Below, piece after piece: positions 1 through 10,969 of a stretch of 64,000 nucleotides of DNA (position 1 is the stretch's first letter; each line of letters starts with the position of its first letter). Both the position numbers and the translations under genes were made by a program. The stretch is from Tenrec ecaudatus (lineage: Eukaryota > Chordata > Mammalia > Afrosoricida > Tenrecidae), in assembly GCF_050624435.1 (NCBI RefSeq), contig NC_134541.1, positions 13,344,995 to 13,408,994 of the forward strand, given 5' to 3'. Under the pieces are notes generated by a model. That model saw only the letters and a program-made list of their open reading frames with translations. It ran no database searches and was not told where the DNA came from.

Positions 1-540
1 AATGGTTGGAAAGGGGTGGTGACCATCTGCTCTCCAAGGCATTCTGCCAGAGGGCAAGGCTATCCACAGCCTGGGTTAATGATCAGAAAGCATTCAATGG
101 AGGCTTTATCTTTGCAGATGGATTTTGGGCTCTCACTGCCATCCATACCCTTTTGCGAACCGGGGTGCTCAGAATTCAAGTTCTGATACAATAGATGCTC
201 AATAAATAGTGGCTGTTTCTGGTGACTTTTATTCGGTTGTGCTTTTCTGGCCTATAGAAGCAGAGTCTCCTGCAGCAGCTCCCTGTAACCTGGGTGCGGC
301 TGGGCCTCGGGTCTCAGTGGAACAGTGGGGAGCCATAGGTCCCAAGTCCAAAGGAGAGCCTCTGCAGCTGCCGCCGCCCCCCCTCCCACTGTTTGTCCTG
401 CCCTTCCGCCCTCCTGGTCTGACTCTTATCAGCAGCTGACCAGGAGGGTACAAAGTAGAGAGGGAGGGGCACAAAGAAGTGGGTAGGGTTGGGCAGCAGG
501 TGCACTCGGAACTGTCGCCCCCCCCCCCACTCCTCCGTGA
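1..540. other. Intergenic start of window, no gene seen
   Basis: Mostly unique-looking sequence. An AATAAA-type motif lies near 200-206 within a context like a decayed MIR tail, so it is not good evidence for a gene end. A C-rich run sits near 520. The short open frames are on both strands, overlap each other and resemble no family I know. In human the gene upstream of PTGIS is B4GALT5, but no B4GALT5 exon can be read here; a distal 3' UTR cannot be excluded. Confidence 0.4.
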
Positions 541-544
541 CCCT

Positions 545-700
545 GTTGAGGTCATTGGAATGGAACCACCAGCTGCTCCAAGGGAGCGAGCTGAGGCTTT
601 TTGCTGCTGTAAAGGGCTACAGTCTCGGAAACCCAGTGTCTGCCCTACGGACCCACGATGAATCCGACTAGACCCAATGGCAGAACAGCAACGGGAAAGG
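545..700 (+). repeat. AfroSINE, diverged
   Basis: The order of blocks is that of the family: 'aaccaccagctgctcc', a 'gaggctttttgctgc' body, then 'acagtctcggaaaccca'. The 5' tRNA-like head is largely missing and the 3' end is eroded. Confidence 0.7.
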
Positions 701-949
701 CTAGAGCTGGCGGCAGCTTGTCACTAAGCCTCCTGGGAGGCATTCAGCCCCGCCGGGTGCAGAAAGGGTGATGCCCTGGACAGTTCCTGGGCCAGGCACC
801 AAGGATAAATGCTGGGTGGACACCTTCCCAGGCAGCCCAGGCCAGCTCAAGGCTAGCTCCGGGCCCCACTTGGTCACTCATCAGAGTCACTGGCAGGGTC
901 TATGTCCTCCCCTGTCTCATATCTTCAGACCCAACCCCACTGCCTTTGA

Positions 950-1095
950 TATGCAGTTACTCTACAGGACAGAGTGGAGCTGCTCCCCAGGGTTCTGACA
1001 CTTATGGGAGCAGACTGCCTCATCTTTCTCCCTGGGAGCGGCTGGTGGGTTTGAACGTCTGACCTTGCAGTGCCTATTCCACGGTGACACAAGGG
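950..1095 (-). repeat. AfroSINE, antisense
   Basis: Contains 'ctacaggacagagtggagctg', then 'gggagcagactgcctcatc' and 'agcggctggtgggtttgaac', the reverse complement of the SINE body and its B-box region. Truncated at both ends. Confidence 0.85.
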
Positions 1096-1169
1096 CTTCT
1101 GTAGTGTAGGCTCTTCATCCCTGCCAGCACATAGTGTCACCTAGACATTCTAGGACAGGGCTTGGTCAA

Positions 1170-1250
1170 AAGCTGGCTGTGTGACCTCAGGCAGACAGAT
1201 CACTAAGCCTCTGGAGCCCCGGTTCCTCCACCATACAGTGGGCGCAGTAG
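1170..1250 (+). repeat. MIR SINE core
   Basis: The segment 'gctgtgtgacctcaggc', followed by a TCT/CCTCA-type stretch and 'ccatacagtgggc', matches the conserved MIR core. A degenerate AfroSINE-like stretch (1230-1400) follows, with 'ctgagtcagaatcgagacc' near 1382. Confidence 0.6.
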
Positions 1251-1399
1251 CAGTGGTTAAAGGAACCCACTCCTTCATTGGTGCAGCAGTGCATGTGTGG
1301 CTGAAAGGTTTAGGGTTCAGATCCGCCCAGGAGCTTTCTGTGACTATGACAGCCTGGGTCCTGCTCTGCCACATGGGTTTACTGAGTCAGAATCGAGAC

Positions 1400-1885
1400 C
1401 AAGTAGCACACAAGTGTGGTTAAGCCCTGGGAGGATTTAAAATGCCTGTAAGACGCAGCCGCTCCCCTGCTCAAAACCTGCCAGTGGCTCCCACTGCACC
1501 CAGAAAGAAGTCCTGACCCCGCACTCCATCAGGCCTCCTGACTCCCCCAGGCCCCCGCCCACTCCCACCACTCAGGGCTCCTCACTGCTCCTCTGGGCTC
1601 CCTCCCAGTCTCGGCCCCACCCCCTGGACTTCCACCCTGGCTGCTGCTTCTGCCTGGACTGCCTCCTCCTGTGATTCACAGAACTGTTCGTCAGCCTCCC
1701 TCAGAGCCCACTCCTCAGCGAGGCTCCCCCCCCCCCCCACTGCCCCACTTCACAGCACTAGATGCCACTACCGAGAATCGTACTGGTCTCCTTGCCCCTT
1801 GCCCGTCCCTGGGCTCAGAGCCCCAATCAGCAGCACGCGGTGGGTGCTCGGTCAACATTACTCAACCAATGCATTTTGTAAAAGC
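1400..1885. other. Intergenic, GC-rich, no feature
   Basis: C-rich sequence with a C homopolymer near 1727-1738. The part around 1440-1670 has the look of an old interspersed repeat ('cctgccagtggctccc') but I cannot name it. No credible ORF. Confidence 0.4.
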
Positions 1886-1887
1886 TC

Positions 1888-2075
1888 TCTTGCCATCAAG
1901 TAGATTCTGACTCATAGCACCCCCGTGGGACAGAGCACAGCTGCCTCGTGGGGTTTCCAGAGTTGTAATCTACGGATGCAGACAGCCACGTCCTTCTCTC
2001 GCGGGCCGGCTGGTGGGTTTCAACTCTCTACCTTTCTGCTAGAAGCTTAGTGCTTCAGCACTTCACTGCCTGGTC
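1888..2075 (-). repeat. AfroSINE, antisense, near full length
   Basis: Starts with 'ttgccatcaagtagattctgactcatagc' (the RTE-derived 3' end in reverse), passes 'gtggggtttccag' and ends near the B-box region 'ggctggtgggtttcaac'. Confidence 0.9.
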
Positions 2076-2087
2076 TGTGTGGCAGGT

Positions 2088-2270
2088 TTCCCCATCCATC
2101 CACCCATCCACCCACCCACCCACCCATCCATCCATCCATCCCACCCACCCATCCATCCATTCATCCATCCACCCATCCATCCATCCACCCCCACCCACCC
2201 ACCCACCCATCCATCCATCCATCCATCCATCCATCCATCCATCCATCCACCCACCCACCCATCCATCCAA
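2088..2270 (+). repeat. (CATC)n/(CCAC)n satellite
   Basis: About 180 bp of imperfect tetranucleotide repeat, CATC alternating with CCAC units. It creates long His/Pro/Ser-rich open frames on the + strand and Trp/Gly/Asp/Met-rich frames on the minus strand. These are artefacts of the repeat, not genes. Confidence 0.97.
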
Positions 2271-2920
2271 AACCACTTCCCTAAGCACCTGCTGTGTGCC
2301 AGGCCTGAGCTGAGTGTGGGCGGAGTGGTGGCAATGCGTTGTGCGAGTTCTCAGAGGAAGGTGGTGATACGCCACCTCCCAGACCCTCCGTGCCTCACAG
2401 GAAGGCGCCCAGGGTCTCAGGAAGGCCAAGCTGTCTCCACACACTTGTTCTCTCTTGTCCGGCTGCAGCCAGGCTTCCAGTAGATCTTTCGGGCCTGGGC
2501 CACTGCCTCTGCGCTGGTGTCTAAGCTTGGCCTCTGCTTTGTGCTCTCCGAGCTGCGACTGCGCCCCAGTCCAGTCCGAGACCACGCGTGGGCTCATGCA
2601 CACACGTGTCCCCTCTTCTCACCCTCCTCACAGCCTGTTCCTTTCGGAGTCTCTCTTTGGAGCATCACACCTACCTCCTGGCCAGGAAAGCTTTGTCACA
2701 GCTTGTGACACTTCCGCTTGCCTGCCTCCTGCTGGGCCAGCCTGGATTCTCAGGACCCCCACCAACAGGCTCCTCAGATTTTGCCCAGTCCTCTCACCCA
2801 GTCCCTGATCTAGGGGCCTCACCATCCCTCTGAGACGGCCCCAAACCCACCCTGACCTCCATGCCAAGTGTCTTGCTGTTACTGCCCTTTCTCCCTGGCT
2901 CACTGCACAGAGTCCATTCC
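2271..2920. other. Intergenic, no feature
   Basis: GC-rich sequence without a recognisable repeat or conserved reading frame. The first 40 bp ('cacctgctgtgtgccaggc') look like the end of an old MIR/L2-type repeat. Confidence 0.4.
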
Positions 2921-2924
2921 AACT

Positions 2925-3092
2925 TGGGTGATCCTACAGGACAGGGTAGAATTGCCCCTGTGGGTTCCCGAGACTGCAGCTCCACGAGAACAGAAAGCTT
3001 CTTTCTTCCCCCATGAAACGACCAGTGGTTTCGAACTGCTGGCTTTGTGGTCAGCAACCCAGTCCAACCACTACACTACCAGGGCCCCTCTC
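2925..3092 (-). repeat. AfroSINE, antisense
   Basis: Reads 'ctacaggacagggtagaattg', 'tgtgggttcccgagactg', then 'ccagtggtttcgaactgctgg' (B box) and ends 'actacactaccagggcccc', the reversed 5' head of the SINE. Confidence 0.92.
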
Positions 3093-3104
3093 TGCCCTGC
3101 CTAG

Positions 3105-3240
3105 GGCTCTCATTATCCCCACTGTACAGCTGGGGGGAAACTGAGGCTCTGAGGGTAAGATCACTTGTCCAAGCTGGAAAGGAGGCAAGCTGGGACTGGA
3201 AGCCCAGTCTACCTGAACCCCAATCCCATGGCCTCCCTGC
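3105..3240 (-). repeat. MIR SINE, antisense
   Basis: 'cattatccccactgtacag...gaaactgaggctctgaggg', then a 'cttgtccaagctgg' core and 'gggactggaagcccag', in the order of a reversed MIR. Confidence 0.8.
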
Positions 3241-3369
3241 TCCTCTGCTGCCCCTGCCCCTCAGTACCACTGCACCCCCACACTCACATCCACCGGGCAG
3301 CTGTGAGGGTGCCTCTCAGATGTTGTTAGCTGATAGGGGACCGTAGGCAGGCGCTAAGTCCAGGAGGGA

Positions 3370-3565
3370 GAGGCCCTGGTGGTGCAGTGGCTGAAGCAAT
3401 GGCTGGGCACAGGAAGAATGGCAGTATGCACTTACCACCAGCTGCTCTGCGAAGAAAGAGGTGGCAGTCTGTCTGCATCCATGAAGATTTACAGCCTTGG
3501 CAACCCTATCGGCCAGTCTACTCTGTCGCTACGAGTCAGAATCGACTCAACGTCAGGTAGTGGAA
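3370..3565 (+). repeat. AfroSINE, full length
   Basis: Complete order: head 'ggccctggtggtgcagtgg' (A-box side), 'gaaagaggtggcagtctg', 'gatttacagccttggcaacc', tail 'ctacgagtcagaatcgactc'. This is among the copies closest to the afrotherian consensus I remember. Confidence 0.95.
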
Positions 3566-4425
3566 TTCCAACAGAACAAGTGCCCTTTAAGGCAGAGGAG
3601 CGGACACTCAGGGCAGCGACAGCCACAGGAAGAGAGAGGCAGAAGATGCAATGATGGAGCTGCAAGATATGCAAGGGACCACTGGCACTGCAGGTCACCA
3701 GCAGAAGAGGCAGGGACATCTCTCCTCCGGAGCCTTCACAGTCTGCAGCCACCTGCATCTTGCCCTGGGGCCACCACATGGTGAGTGAGACTACACTCAA
3801 ACCTCTCAGGGAAAAACTGCATTCGTACACAGCTGCCTACGTACTGCCGCTGAGAGGTGGGGGGAGGGATGGTGCTGAGGCTCAGAGAAGGGACTGGACG
3901 ACACCCTCTCAGCTCCAGGGTGGGGCTGTGGGACCTCCAACATGGTGGGCAGCTGCACCCAGCTTCCCAGTCCCCAGTGGTGGAGTGTCTACTTTCTCCC
4001 CCCTCCCAGAGAAACTCGAGTCTCCCACCTGGTGCTTCCTGGGAGCCTGGGCTGTCCCACATCCCTCACTCCTGGCCCGCTGGCCCTAGTTCAGTCCATT
4101 GAGTTCCTGAAGAACCCATCGCCCCAGTGCCCGGGGCCTGCTTGCCCCTCAGCTCTGCTCTCAGATGGATGGGCTCCCAGCCTGTGTGTCTGCTTTCCCC
4201 TCTGCCACGAAAGCCACTTCGTCAGTCTCTCGTGACCAGTCCCTTTCATCTTGGGAGCCACAGCTCCAGCATCCACTTCAAAGAGGCCCTTCCTGCCCTC
4301 TGTCCGCACTAGAGCAGAGGAAGCTCCAAGTCAGGGGAGCAGCGTGGAGGTGTGTGGCTGAGCCCAACAGTGAAGCAGTCAGGCTCTGGGCCTGGAGGCC
4401 TCTCCTGAGGAGGTAGTCTGGAGGA
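3566..4425. other. Intergenic, no feature
   Basis: Mixed sequence with many short overlapping frames on both strands and no recognisable family. Confidence 0.35.
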
Positions 4426-4519
4426 CAGGGAGGGAGAAGGCACACTCTTCTCTGGGAGGGAGGTAGCAGTGAGTGCAAAGGTCCTGAGGCAGGAAGGTGC
4501 AGAGGGTAGATGCCATGGG

Positions 4520-4562
<43 letters not shown>

Positions 4563-4750
4563 CGCACATGCAGGTATAGGGCAGGTAGGGTGGGTGCTCA
4601 GAGTTGAGCGGCTAGGGCAGAGGGAATGAGGGGCCAGAGGGAAAATGAGGCCAGGGAGAAGTGGGGGGCAGGTCATGTGTGGGTCTTGGAAGCCGAGAGG
4701 AGGAGGGCAGCTCCAGGACAGGATCTGACTTTAAATTCTTCTCAGGTGGC
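4425..4750 (+). repeat. Ancient mammalian interspersed repeat with (GT)n
   Basis: 'gagtgcaaaggtcctgaggc' followed by 'ggtcatgtgtgggtcttgg' and 'aggacaggatctgac' is the same old repeat seen at 58110-58450. I do not recall its Repbase name. A (GT)n tract with GC steps interrupts it at 4521-4567. Confidence 0.55.
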
Positions 4751-5404
4751 CTGCTAGAGCAGTCCTTTGGGGGAGGATATTGTTTGGTTTCCATAGCAGG
4801 GATGAGGTGAGGCGGGACCCACCGCAAAGACAGATCTGGTTCCAAAGTCACTGTTTATAAGATCTGGCTCCAGGGTTGCCTGGTGCCAGTCGCCTCGGCC
4901 AGCCGCTGTGTGCTGGCGCCACCCGGTGGCTTCAGGGCCACTGAACCTAGTTAGAAATCTGCCCAGTGCTCAGGGATGGATGCACCCAGCCTTCTGCAGG
5001 GCAGTGGCAAGGGCCAACTCCTCCAGGGCTCACGGAGCACCCGGCTCCCAACAGTGTTTTATTTGGATGGAACCACACTCTGCCTCCACACTCACTGTCC
5101 CCTGAGCATGGCTGCCCTTCCCTGGAAACAACCTCTTTCCCTTTCTTGCCCCCTTCTCTCCCCCCAACTCTTCCTCCTCCTCCTGGGCCACTGCCACCAG
5201 ACAGCTGCACCCTCCCCAAATGTTCAGGGAGTCCTTCCCACTGCTCTCCGCCTGTCACCCCAAGTCCTATCCATCACCAAATCCTGTCCCCTTCAAAACA
5301 CTTCCAGAATCTCGCCACCTCTGCCTGGACCCTCCCAGCTCCCCTCACCCCTTCCTTCAAGCCTCCACCCTGGACACATGGTCAGTCCTCCCCATGAACA
5401 CTAA
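4751..5404. other. Intergenic, no feature
   Basis: Pyrimidine-rich between 5100 and 5390, which yields two overlapping + strand frames of about 140 codons. Their composition (Pro, Ser, Leu) follows from the skewed bases and they match no known protein. Confidence 0.4.
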
Positions 5405-5540
5405 TAGGCTGTGTGACCTTTGGCAGGCTAACTAACCTCTCAGCTTCTTATCAGGAATGAGAATCACGCCTGTCTTTTTGTGTTCTGAGAGCATTGCATG
5501 AGCTGATCCTTGTCAAGTATGTAAAACAGGGTGTGGTGCC
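5405..5540 (+). repeat. MIR SINE
   Basis: 'ggctgtgtgacctttggcaggctaactaacctctcagcttc' matches the MIR core in sense, followed by a diverged 3' part with 'gcatgagctgatccttg'. Confidence 0.8.
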
Positions 5541-5699
5541 CCATGTGTTCACAGGAGCCAGCTTCTGACATCAGTCAGCACTCCCAGCCTTTCCCCCACC
5601 GCACCCAACCCCCAGGTCCCTGAAGGGGAGGGCTCCTGTCTGAGTCATCCTTAGTCCTTTGTACAAGGCAAACCAACCCCGCTGCCCAGGCTTCTTCCA

Positions 5700-5820
5700 A
5701 CTCATATCATAGGATTTCTGAGGCTGTAAAGCTTTCCGGGGGCGGATAGCCTCATCTTCCTCCTGAGGAGCAGCTGGTGAGTTTGAACCGCCGGTCTGTG
5801 GTTAGCCACCCAAAGCTTTC
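5700..5820 (-). repeat. AfroSINE fragment, antisense
   Basis: 'ggggcggatagcctcatcttcctcctgaggagcagctggtgagtttgaaccgcc' covers the body and B box. The 3' (RTE-like) end is missing. A C-homopolymer follows near 5840. Confidence 0.8.
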
Positions 5821-5859
5821 TTTCTGTACATAGCAAGTACCCCCCCCCCCCCAAACAAA

Positions 5860-5942
5860 CAAACTCACTGCCACTGGGTTAATGTCGGCTCCTCATGACC
5901 CTATAGGACAGGGTAGAACTGCCCCGGGGAGTTTCCCAGATA
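5860..5942 (-). repeat. AfroSINE, antisense, left part of a split copy
   Basis: Reads from 'actcactgccactgggttaa' through 'ctataggacagggtagaactg' to 'gagtttcccaga'. The rest of this copy is found at 6113-6195, beyond an inserted sense AfroSINE. Confidence 0.75.
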
Positions 5943-6112
5943 GCAGCCTGGTGATGTCGTGGTTATGTGACCCGCATGGCGGCAGCTCCAAACCACCAGC
6001 AGCTCAGCAGGAGAAAGAGTGGGCTTTTGATTTCTATGAAAAGTGGCAGTCTCAGAACCCACAGGGGTCGCTATGCGTCAGCGTGGACTCTCTCGATGGC
6101 AGCGAGAGTTCT
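5943..6112 (+). repeat. AfroSINE inserted in another AfroSINE
   Basis: Head 'agcctggtgatgtcgtgg', B-box area 'ctccaaaccaccagcagctc', tail 'ggtcgctatgcgtcagcgtgg'. It splits an antisense copy, so it is the younger of the two. Confidence 0.75.
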
Positions 6113-6195
6113 TTGCTGGGGTCGAGTGCCCGTCTTCCTCCCGAATTGCTGTTGCTGGTGGTTTCAAATGGTTGACTTCCAGCTAGCAGCCCAAT
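6113..6195 (-). repeat. AfroSINE, antisense, right part of the split copy
   Basis: 'cccgtcttcctcccg', then 'tgctggtggtttcaaatggttgac' and 'agcagcccaatgc' continue the antisense copy interrupted at 5942. Confidence 0.7.
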
Positions 6196-6559
6196 GCTAA
6201 CAGTTTCATTAAATGCTGGCCTTGAGGGAAGGACATTGGTGTTTGGAGTCTCGTTTGTTTGCCACTCAGGGCAGGGCAGCCACAGCTGCCCCATGAAATA
6301 TAGTGATTTATTGTTGCTGAGACTAAACACTGTAGACTATACACCAGGTCAACAGTGTGCACAGGTACGATTATCCTCACCCCCCCCCCTTGCCACTCTG
6401 GTCCTCCCCCGTGACCCCCACGAGTGTCTTCTCTACCTGTTCCCGTTCCAAGTTCTGTTGTCACTTTGACCCCACAGAGATAGTTCTGCAAAGAGCCCAG
6501 TGGTCAACGCTCACCTTCTTTGCGAATACCTTAAACTCCTGTTTGCCCCCCAGAAGAAT

Positions 6560-8475
6560 TTACTTCAAAGGACGGCATTGAATCGGCAGCTCCGGGAGAT
6601 GGACGTGTCTGATCAGATCAAACAGGAGCAGATGAAGGGGGAGGAGGAGACAGTGGAGTACTGCCTGGCCCACCAGGCCTTGAGGACTATGTTCTTGCTC
6701 AGAGCAGCCAGTCCACAGAGATGACCACATGGCCAGCCCCACTATGAGACATGATGGGGACAACACCAGAGACACAGTGTGAGAATTGCACCTGATCTGA
6801 TCCCGCCACATCGAGGCAAACCACTAAGGGGGGTGCAACAGAACAAGGGAACAGAGCAGCGAGGTCCCTAGGGAATGCTGAAGGTGGACTTTGGATCCAG
6901 GGCGTGGTGCCCCAACAGACTGGACTGGAAAACACTCCTAAAGGCCAACAAACAATCCTTGAACTAACTACAAGCTTTTCTTTCTTGTTGTGTTTTGTTT
7001 TGATTTTTTTGGTCATTGGTTTGTTGTTGTTTTGTTGTACATTGTTGCTTGGTTTTGCTCTGTCTTGTTTTTGCGCCTGTTATTATCTCTGCAGGTCTGT
7101 CTAAATAAGATAGGCTGGATGAACAATCTGGAGGAGAAAACAATGGGACCAACGGTTCCTGGGGGGACATGGAAGAGGGGGAGGTGGGGGGAAGGGTAGT
7201 GGTGTTAACAAACCCAGGGACAAGGGAACAACAAGTGATCCAAATCAGTGGGGAGGAGGGTTTGGGAGGCCTGTAGGGCATGATCAAGGGTAATGTAACC
7301 AAGAGGAATTGCTGAAACCCAGGTGGCGACTTAGCTTGGTGGTGGGACAGGAGGAAAGTCAAAGGAAATAGAGGAAAGAGCTGGTAGGCAAAGGGCATTT
7401 ATAGAGGTCTAGATAAAGGCATGTACATATGTAAATAAATTTATATATGAGGATGGGGAAATAGATCTATGTGCATATATTTATAGGTTTAGTATTAAGG
7501 TAGCAGAAGGACATTGGGCCTCCACTCAAGTAGTCCCTCAATGCAAGAATACTTTCTTTTATTAAATAGGCATTCTATGATGCTCACCTTTCCCACATAA
7601 CCGCTGAAGACAAAGCAGGTGAATAAGCAAATGTGGTGAAGAAAGCTGATGGTGCCCGGCTATCAAAAGATATAGCGTCTGGGGTCTTAAAGTCTTGAAG
7701 GTAAACAAGCAGCCATCTAGCTCAGAAGCAGCAAAGCCCACGTGGAAGAAGATCATAAGATGTGCGATCACAAGATGTCAAAGGGATCAGGTATCAGGCA
7801 TCATCAGAACAAAAAATCTTATCATAGTGAATGAGGGGGGAAATTCAGGGAGGAGACCCAAAGCCCACTTGTAGGCCACTGGACATCCCCTTACAGAAGG
7901 GTCTCGGGGAGGAGACGAGCCAGTCAGGGTGCGATGCAGCAATGATGAAAAATACAACTTTCCTCTAGTTCCTAAATGCTTCCTCCCCAACCCCCCTCCC
8001 CCCACTATCATGATCCCATGATTCACCTTGCAAGTCTGGCTAGACCAGAGGATGTACACTGGTACAGATAGGAACTGGAAACACAGGGAATCCAAGGCAG
8101 ATGATCCCTTCAGGACCAGTGGTGTGAGTGGCGGTACTGGGAGGGTGGAAGAAGGGTGGGTTGGAAAGGGGGAACCGATTACAAGGATCTGCATGTGACC
8201 ATCTCCCTGGGGAATGGACAACAGAAAAGTGGGTGAAGGGAGATATCGGACAGGGCAAGATATGACAAAATAGTAATTTATAAATTATCAAGGGTTCATG
8301 AGGGAGCGGGGAGTGGGGAGGAAGAGGAAAAATGAGGAGCTGATGCCAGGGACTTCAGTGGAGAGCAAATGTTTTGAAAATGATGAGGGCAATGAATGTA
8401 CAAATGTGCTTTACACAATTGATGTATGTATGGATTGTGATAAGAGTTGTATGAGCCCCTAATAAAACGATTAAA
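6560..8475 (+). mobile_element. LINE 3' region (probable L1 lineage), longest sense copy
   Basis: A ~1.9 kb non-coding block sharing its sequence and 3' end ('gattgtgataagagttgtatgagcccctaataaaa' plus A-rich tail near 8430-8480) with blocks at 10970, 16670, 26745 (antisense), 38663 (antisense) and 46920. All copies end at the same 3' point but start at different 5' points, and one has a target-site duplication. That is the pattern of a LINE copied by target-primed reverse transcription. I see no reverse transcriptase here, so this would be a long 3' UTR. Naming it L1 is inference. Confidence 0.65.
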
Positions 8476-8484
8476 AAAGAGAGG

Positions 8485-8995
8485 GAGATAGACCTTGTGC
8501 AGCAGATATGCCCAATGACATTTAAAAAAACCCAACTCCTGTTTGATTTTCGACTCCTTCGAGTGGAGGAGAAAGTGAGCCAGGAGACTGCGCAGACAGG
8601 ACCATGGCCCAGCTTTGGAAAATCCGGAGCAGCTGGGAAGGGCTGCCATTCCCTGAGTGACCAGCAGGAGGCGATTGACGATCAGCGACTCCTCCATGGC
8701 CCAGAGGCCCCAGGTCTACAGGTGCACAGCCCCTCGGGGAATCTGCTCCCTAAGACACCTCACTTGCCTCACCCTAGGTCAGCCCAGCAGGAGGGCTCAG
8801 GCGGAAGGAACAGCAGGTACAAAGACCCTGCACTGACTCAGGAGCCCAGTAATTGAGTCTGGCTCAAGTGGTATGAAGAGGGATGGGATGGGGCGGGCTA
8901 CGGGTAGCAGGATGAGGTGGAGATGGTAGGATCCAATTGGAGACTTGTCTTCGAGACACAGGACATGCAGTGTGCTCTGGGGTCACCTCCTGCCA
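8485..8995. other. Intergenic, no gene
   Basis: One + strand frame of 119 codons (8497-8856) has no recognisable domain. The stretch 'aacagcaggtacaaagaccctg' near 8810 looks like an old mammalian repeat. Confidence 0.4.
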
Positions 8996-8999
8996 GACC

Positions 9000-9135
9000 C
9001 TCAGAGGGTTCTCCTTTCACAGAGGCTTAGAGAGCCCATATGATGCCCCAAAGCTAGGAAGTGGTGGCTTGGGATTTGAACTGGCAGCACCCTGTAGCTT
9101 TGTGCTTGAAGTGCTGCCGTATGCCCTGACCCTGA
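9000..9135 (-). repeat. MIR SINE, antisense
   Basis: 'cagaggcttagagagcc', 'aagctaggaagtggtgg' and 'gggatttgaactggcagc' follow reversed MIR order. Confidence 0.75.
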
Positions 9136-9194
9136 AGAAGAAATGACTGCACTGAGTCCTTCCGGTGCGGTTCATGGTCTCTCACTATGACTTG

Positions 9195-9325
9195 ACTTGC
9201 TTTTGTAGAAAAAGAGCCAAAGGTCAGAGAAGGAGAGGGGCCTTCCCAAGGTCACACAGTCCCCCCCATTCCCCTCCTCCCCCACCGAGTGTGAGCCAGG
9301 AATTCAAGTTTGGGATCTAGGCTCG
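9195..9325 (-). repeat. MIR SINE, antisense
   Basis: 'ccttcccaaggtcacacagtc' followed by 'gtgagccaggaattcaag' is a second reversed MIR core next to the previous one. Confidence 0.7.
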
Positions 9326-9682
9326 AATCTTCTCTGAGCACTGAATCATCCCTATCTGTCTCCCCAGACATGCGTCTCAGTGAGCCGGCTTCAGCACTGG
9401 AAACTTCCTGTCAGGAGCAGAGCGGAAACCCTGTGTCATCAGTCACAGATTAGAGAGAATTGAGTGAATAAACACAACAAGACCTAAGCCGATTTATTAT
9501 AGAGAGCCCTGCCCAAATTTGGAGCCGGAGGCTGGCTGCACGTCATTCTCAGGATCAGAGAAGCGTGTTGGCAAGCGCCAGGGCCTGGGAGCCCGTTGGC
9601 AGCTAGGTAGCATCTCCCCTTGAGCAGCTCAGAGCATCTGCAGGAGCATCTTGAAAGAAGAACGTTCTCTCTGAAAGATGTC
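9326..9682. other. Intergenic, no feature
   Basis: Unique-looking sequence. A minus-strand frame of 143 codons reaching in from 9915 is mostly SINE-derived and is not a gene. Confidence 0.4.
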
Positions 9683-9890
9683 CTGGGCGGCCCTGGCGGT
9701 TGTTGGACACTCATCCTTGAACCGAAAGGCCAGCAGTTAGAGGGTAGCTGATGGCTAGTCTTGAGCCACCAGGGAGAAAGGCCTGGTGACCTTCCCAAAA
9801 GATTATAGCCTAGAAAACGCCGTGGGACATGTCTTCTCTGTTGCATTAGGTCACTGTGGGTTGACTTGAGGGCACCTACCAATGAAAGGG
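9683..9890 (+). repeat. AfroSINE, diverged
   Basis: Head 'ggccctggcggttgttgg' and 'gaaccgaaaggccagcag', body 'attatagcctagaaaacg', tail 'aggtcactgtgggttgac' with 'gggcacctacca', the RTE-type terminus. Confidence 0.85.
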
Positions 9891-10105
9891 ATGCTGGTGG
9901 TGTAGTAGGTAACACATTGGGCCACTAACTGCAAGGTTGGCAGTTCGAACCCACTAGCTGCTCCCAGGGAGGAAGATGAGGCTTTCTGCTCTTTCCACAA
10001 GCCACAGTCTCAGAAACCCACAGGGGACCAGTTCTACTCTCTTCTGTAAGGTCCCTGTGAGTCAGCATTGACTCAATGGCAGTGGGTTTGGGGGGGTTTA
10101 CATCC
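9890..10105 (+). repeat. AfroSINE, full length
   Basis: Contains 'gctggtggtgtagtaggtaac', an intact-looking B box 'ggcagttcgaaccc', 'gaagatgaggctttctgc', 'cagtctcagaaaccc' and the tail 'ctgtgagtcagcattgactc'. It lies head-to-tail behind the preceding copy. Confidence 0.95.
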
Positions 10106-10185
10106 TCGGAAACCTACCGGGATAGTTCTACTCTGCCCTATAAGGTCACTGTGAGTTCACATCCCCTCAGTGGCACTGGGTTTAC
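10106..10185 (+). repeat. AfroSINE 3' half
   Basis: 'ctcggaaacctaccgggatagttctactctgccctataaggtcactgtgag' repeats only the 3' part of the preceding SINE, so this is either a 5'-truncated insertion or a local duplication. Confidence 0.8.
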
Positions 10186-10965
10186 CAGCAGCAGGGATGG
10201 CCTTGAATTCCCCAGCATGAGTCTATGACCCCAGGGCCAGGTCACAGCCTCCTCCTCTGCCTTTCAGGGTTCTTGAGCCCCGTGCTTAGGGAGACTGGGG
10301 TCTGTCTGTGTCTCAGGGGTCCAGGGGCTCCGAATCCAGCTGTCTCTTCTCAGTGCCCCACCCCCCCATGGCCAGGCCCCTCAGGGCAGAGTATACAGCT
10401 GGCACTCAACATGGCCTTCAAAGTGTTTGGCGGTTAGTGTTTTTGTCGTTGTTTTTAACAGAAAAATGTTCCCTGCACCACCAACCCTTTCCTGGGCAGG
10501 ATTTGGAAACCATGATCCAGATGGGAAATTATTTTAGGGAAGAGGAACCGCTACAATTACAGGCCATTCTGGCGCCAGTGCCTGCTGGGACTAGTTAGGC
10601 CCGGCCCTGGAACTTTCCCGAGGTGGGGCTGGTGGGCCTGAGTCAGGGCGCATGGCCAGCAGGGACCTTTGACAGGGTGTCCCAGCTGAGCTGGGTTCCA
10701 GCCACATGAGCCCCTTTAGGGCAGGAATATTGGCTACTGTGTTTTGGAGGGCTGTCGGTACACACACCCACACTCACTTCTCATCACACCCCAAGAGGAC
10801 AGGAGCTGGAATGTATCCCTGGCCAAGTCTCTGCGCCCAGGCACCATTTTGCTGAAAATCCTGAGTCTGGAAGGCGGACCCTGGAGGCTGGATACTCTGT
10901 AGGTCCACCAGCCCCCGGCCTGCGAAAGAGAAATGGTAAGGAAATGGAAGGGAACATGGATTCAA
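10186..10965. other. Intergenic, no gene
   Basis: Low-repeat sequence; nothing identified. A T-rich stretch lies near 10440-10460. Confidence 0.4.
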
Positions 10966-10969
10966 AGAG

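Noticed and set aside
1-210. 3' UTR end of an upstream gene (AATAAA near 200)
   Set aside because: The motif fits a decayed MIR tail, there is no GT-rich downstream element beyond chance, and no B4GALT5 coding exon is visible.
2050-2603. Long open frames on both strands over the CATC/CCAC tract
   Set aside because: They exist only because the tetranucleotide repeat lacks stops; the products are monotonous and no gene structure surrounds them.
6500-6724. Small frame with a 'REMDVSDQIKQEQMKGEEETVEY' type segment as a protein
   Set aside because: The homologous sequence in the antisense copy near 28460 is not open in the same frame; it is part of the LINE 3' region.
9890-9965. tRNA gene from A- and B-box-like sequence ('ggcagttcgaaccc')
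   Set aside because: The boxes are part of an AfroSINE head; no cloverleaf with paired acceptor stem, and the SINE body follows.
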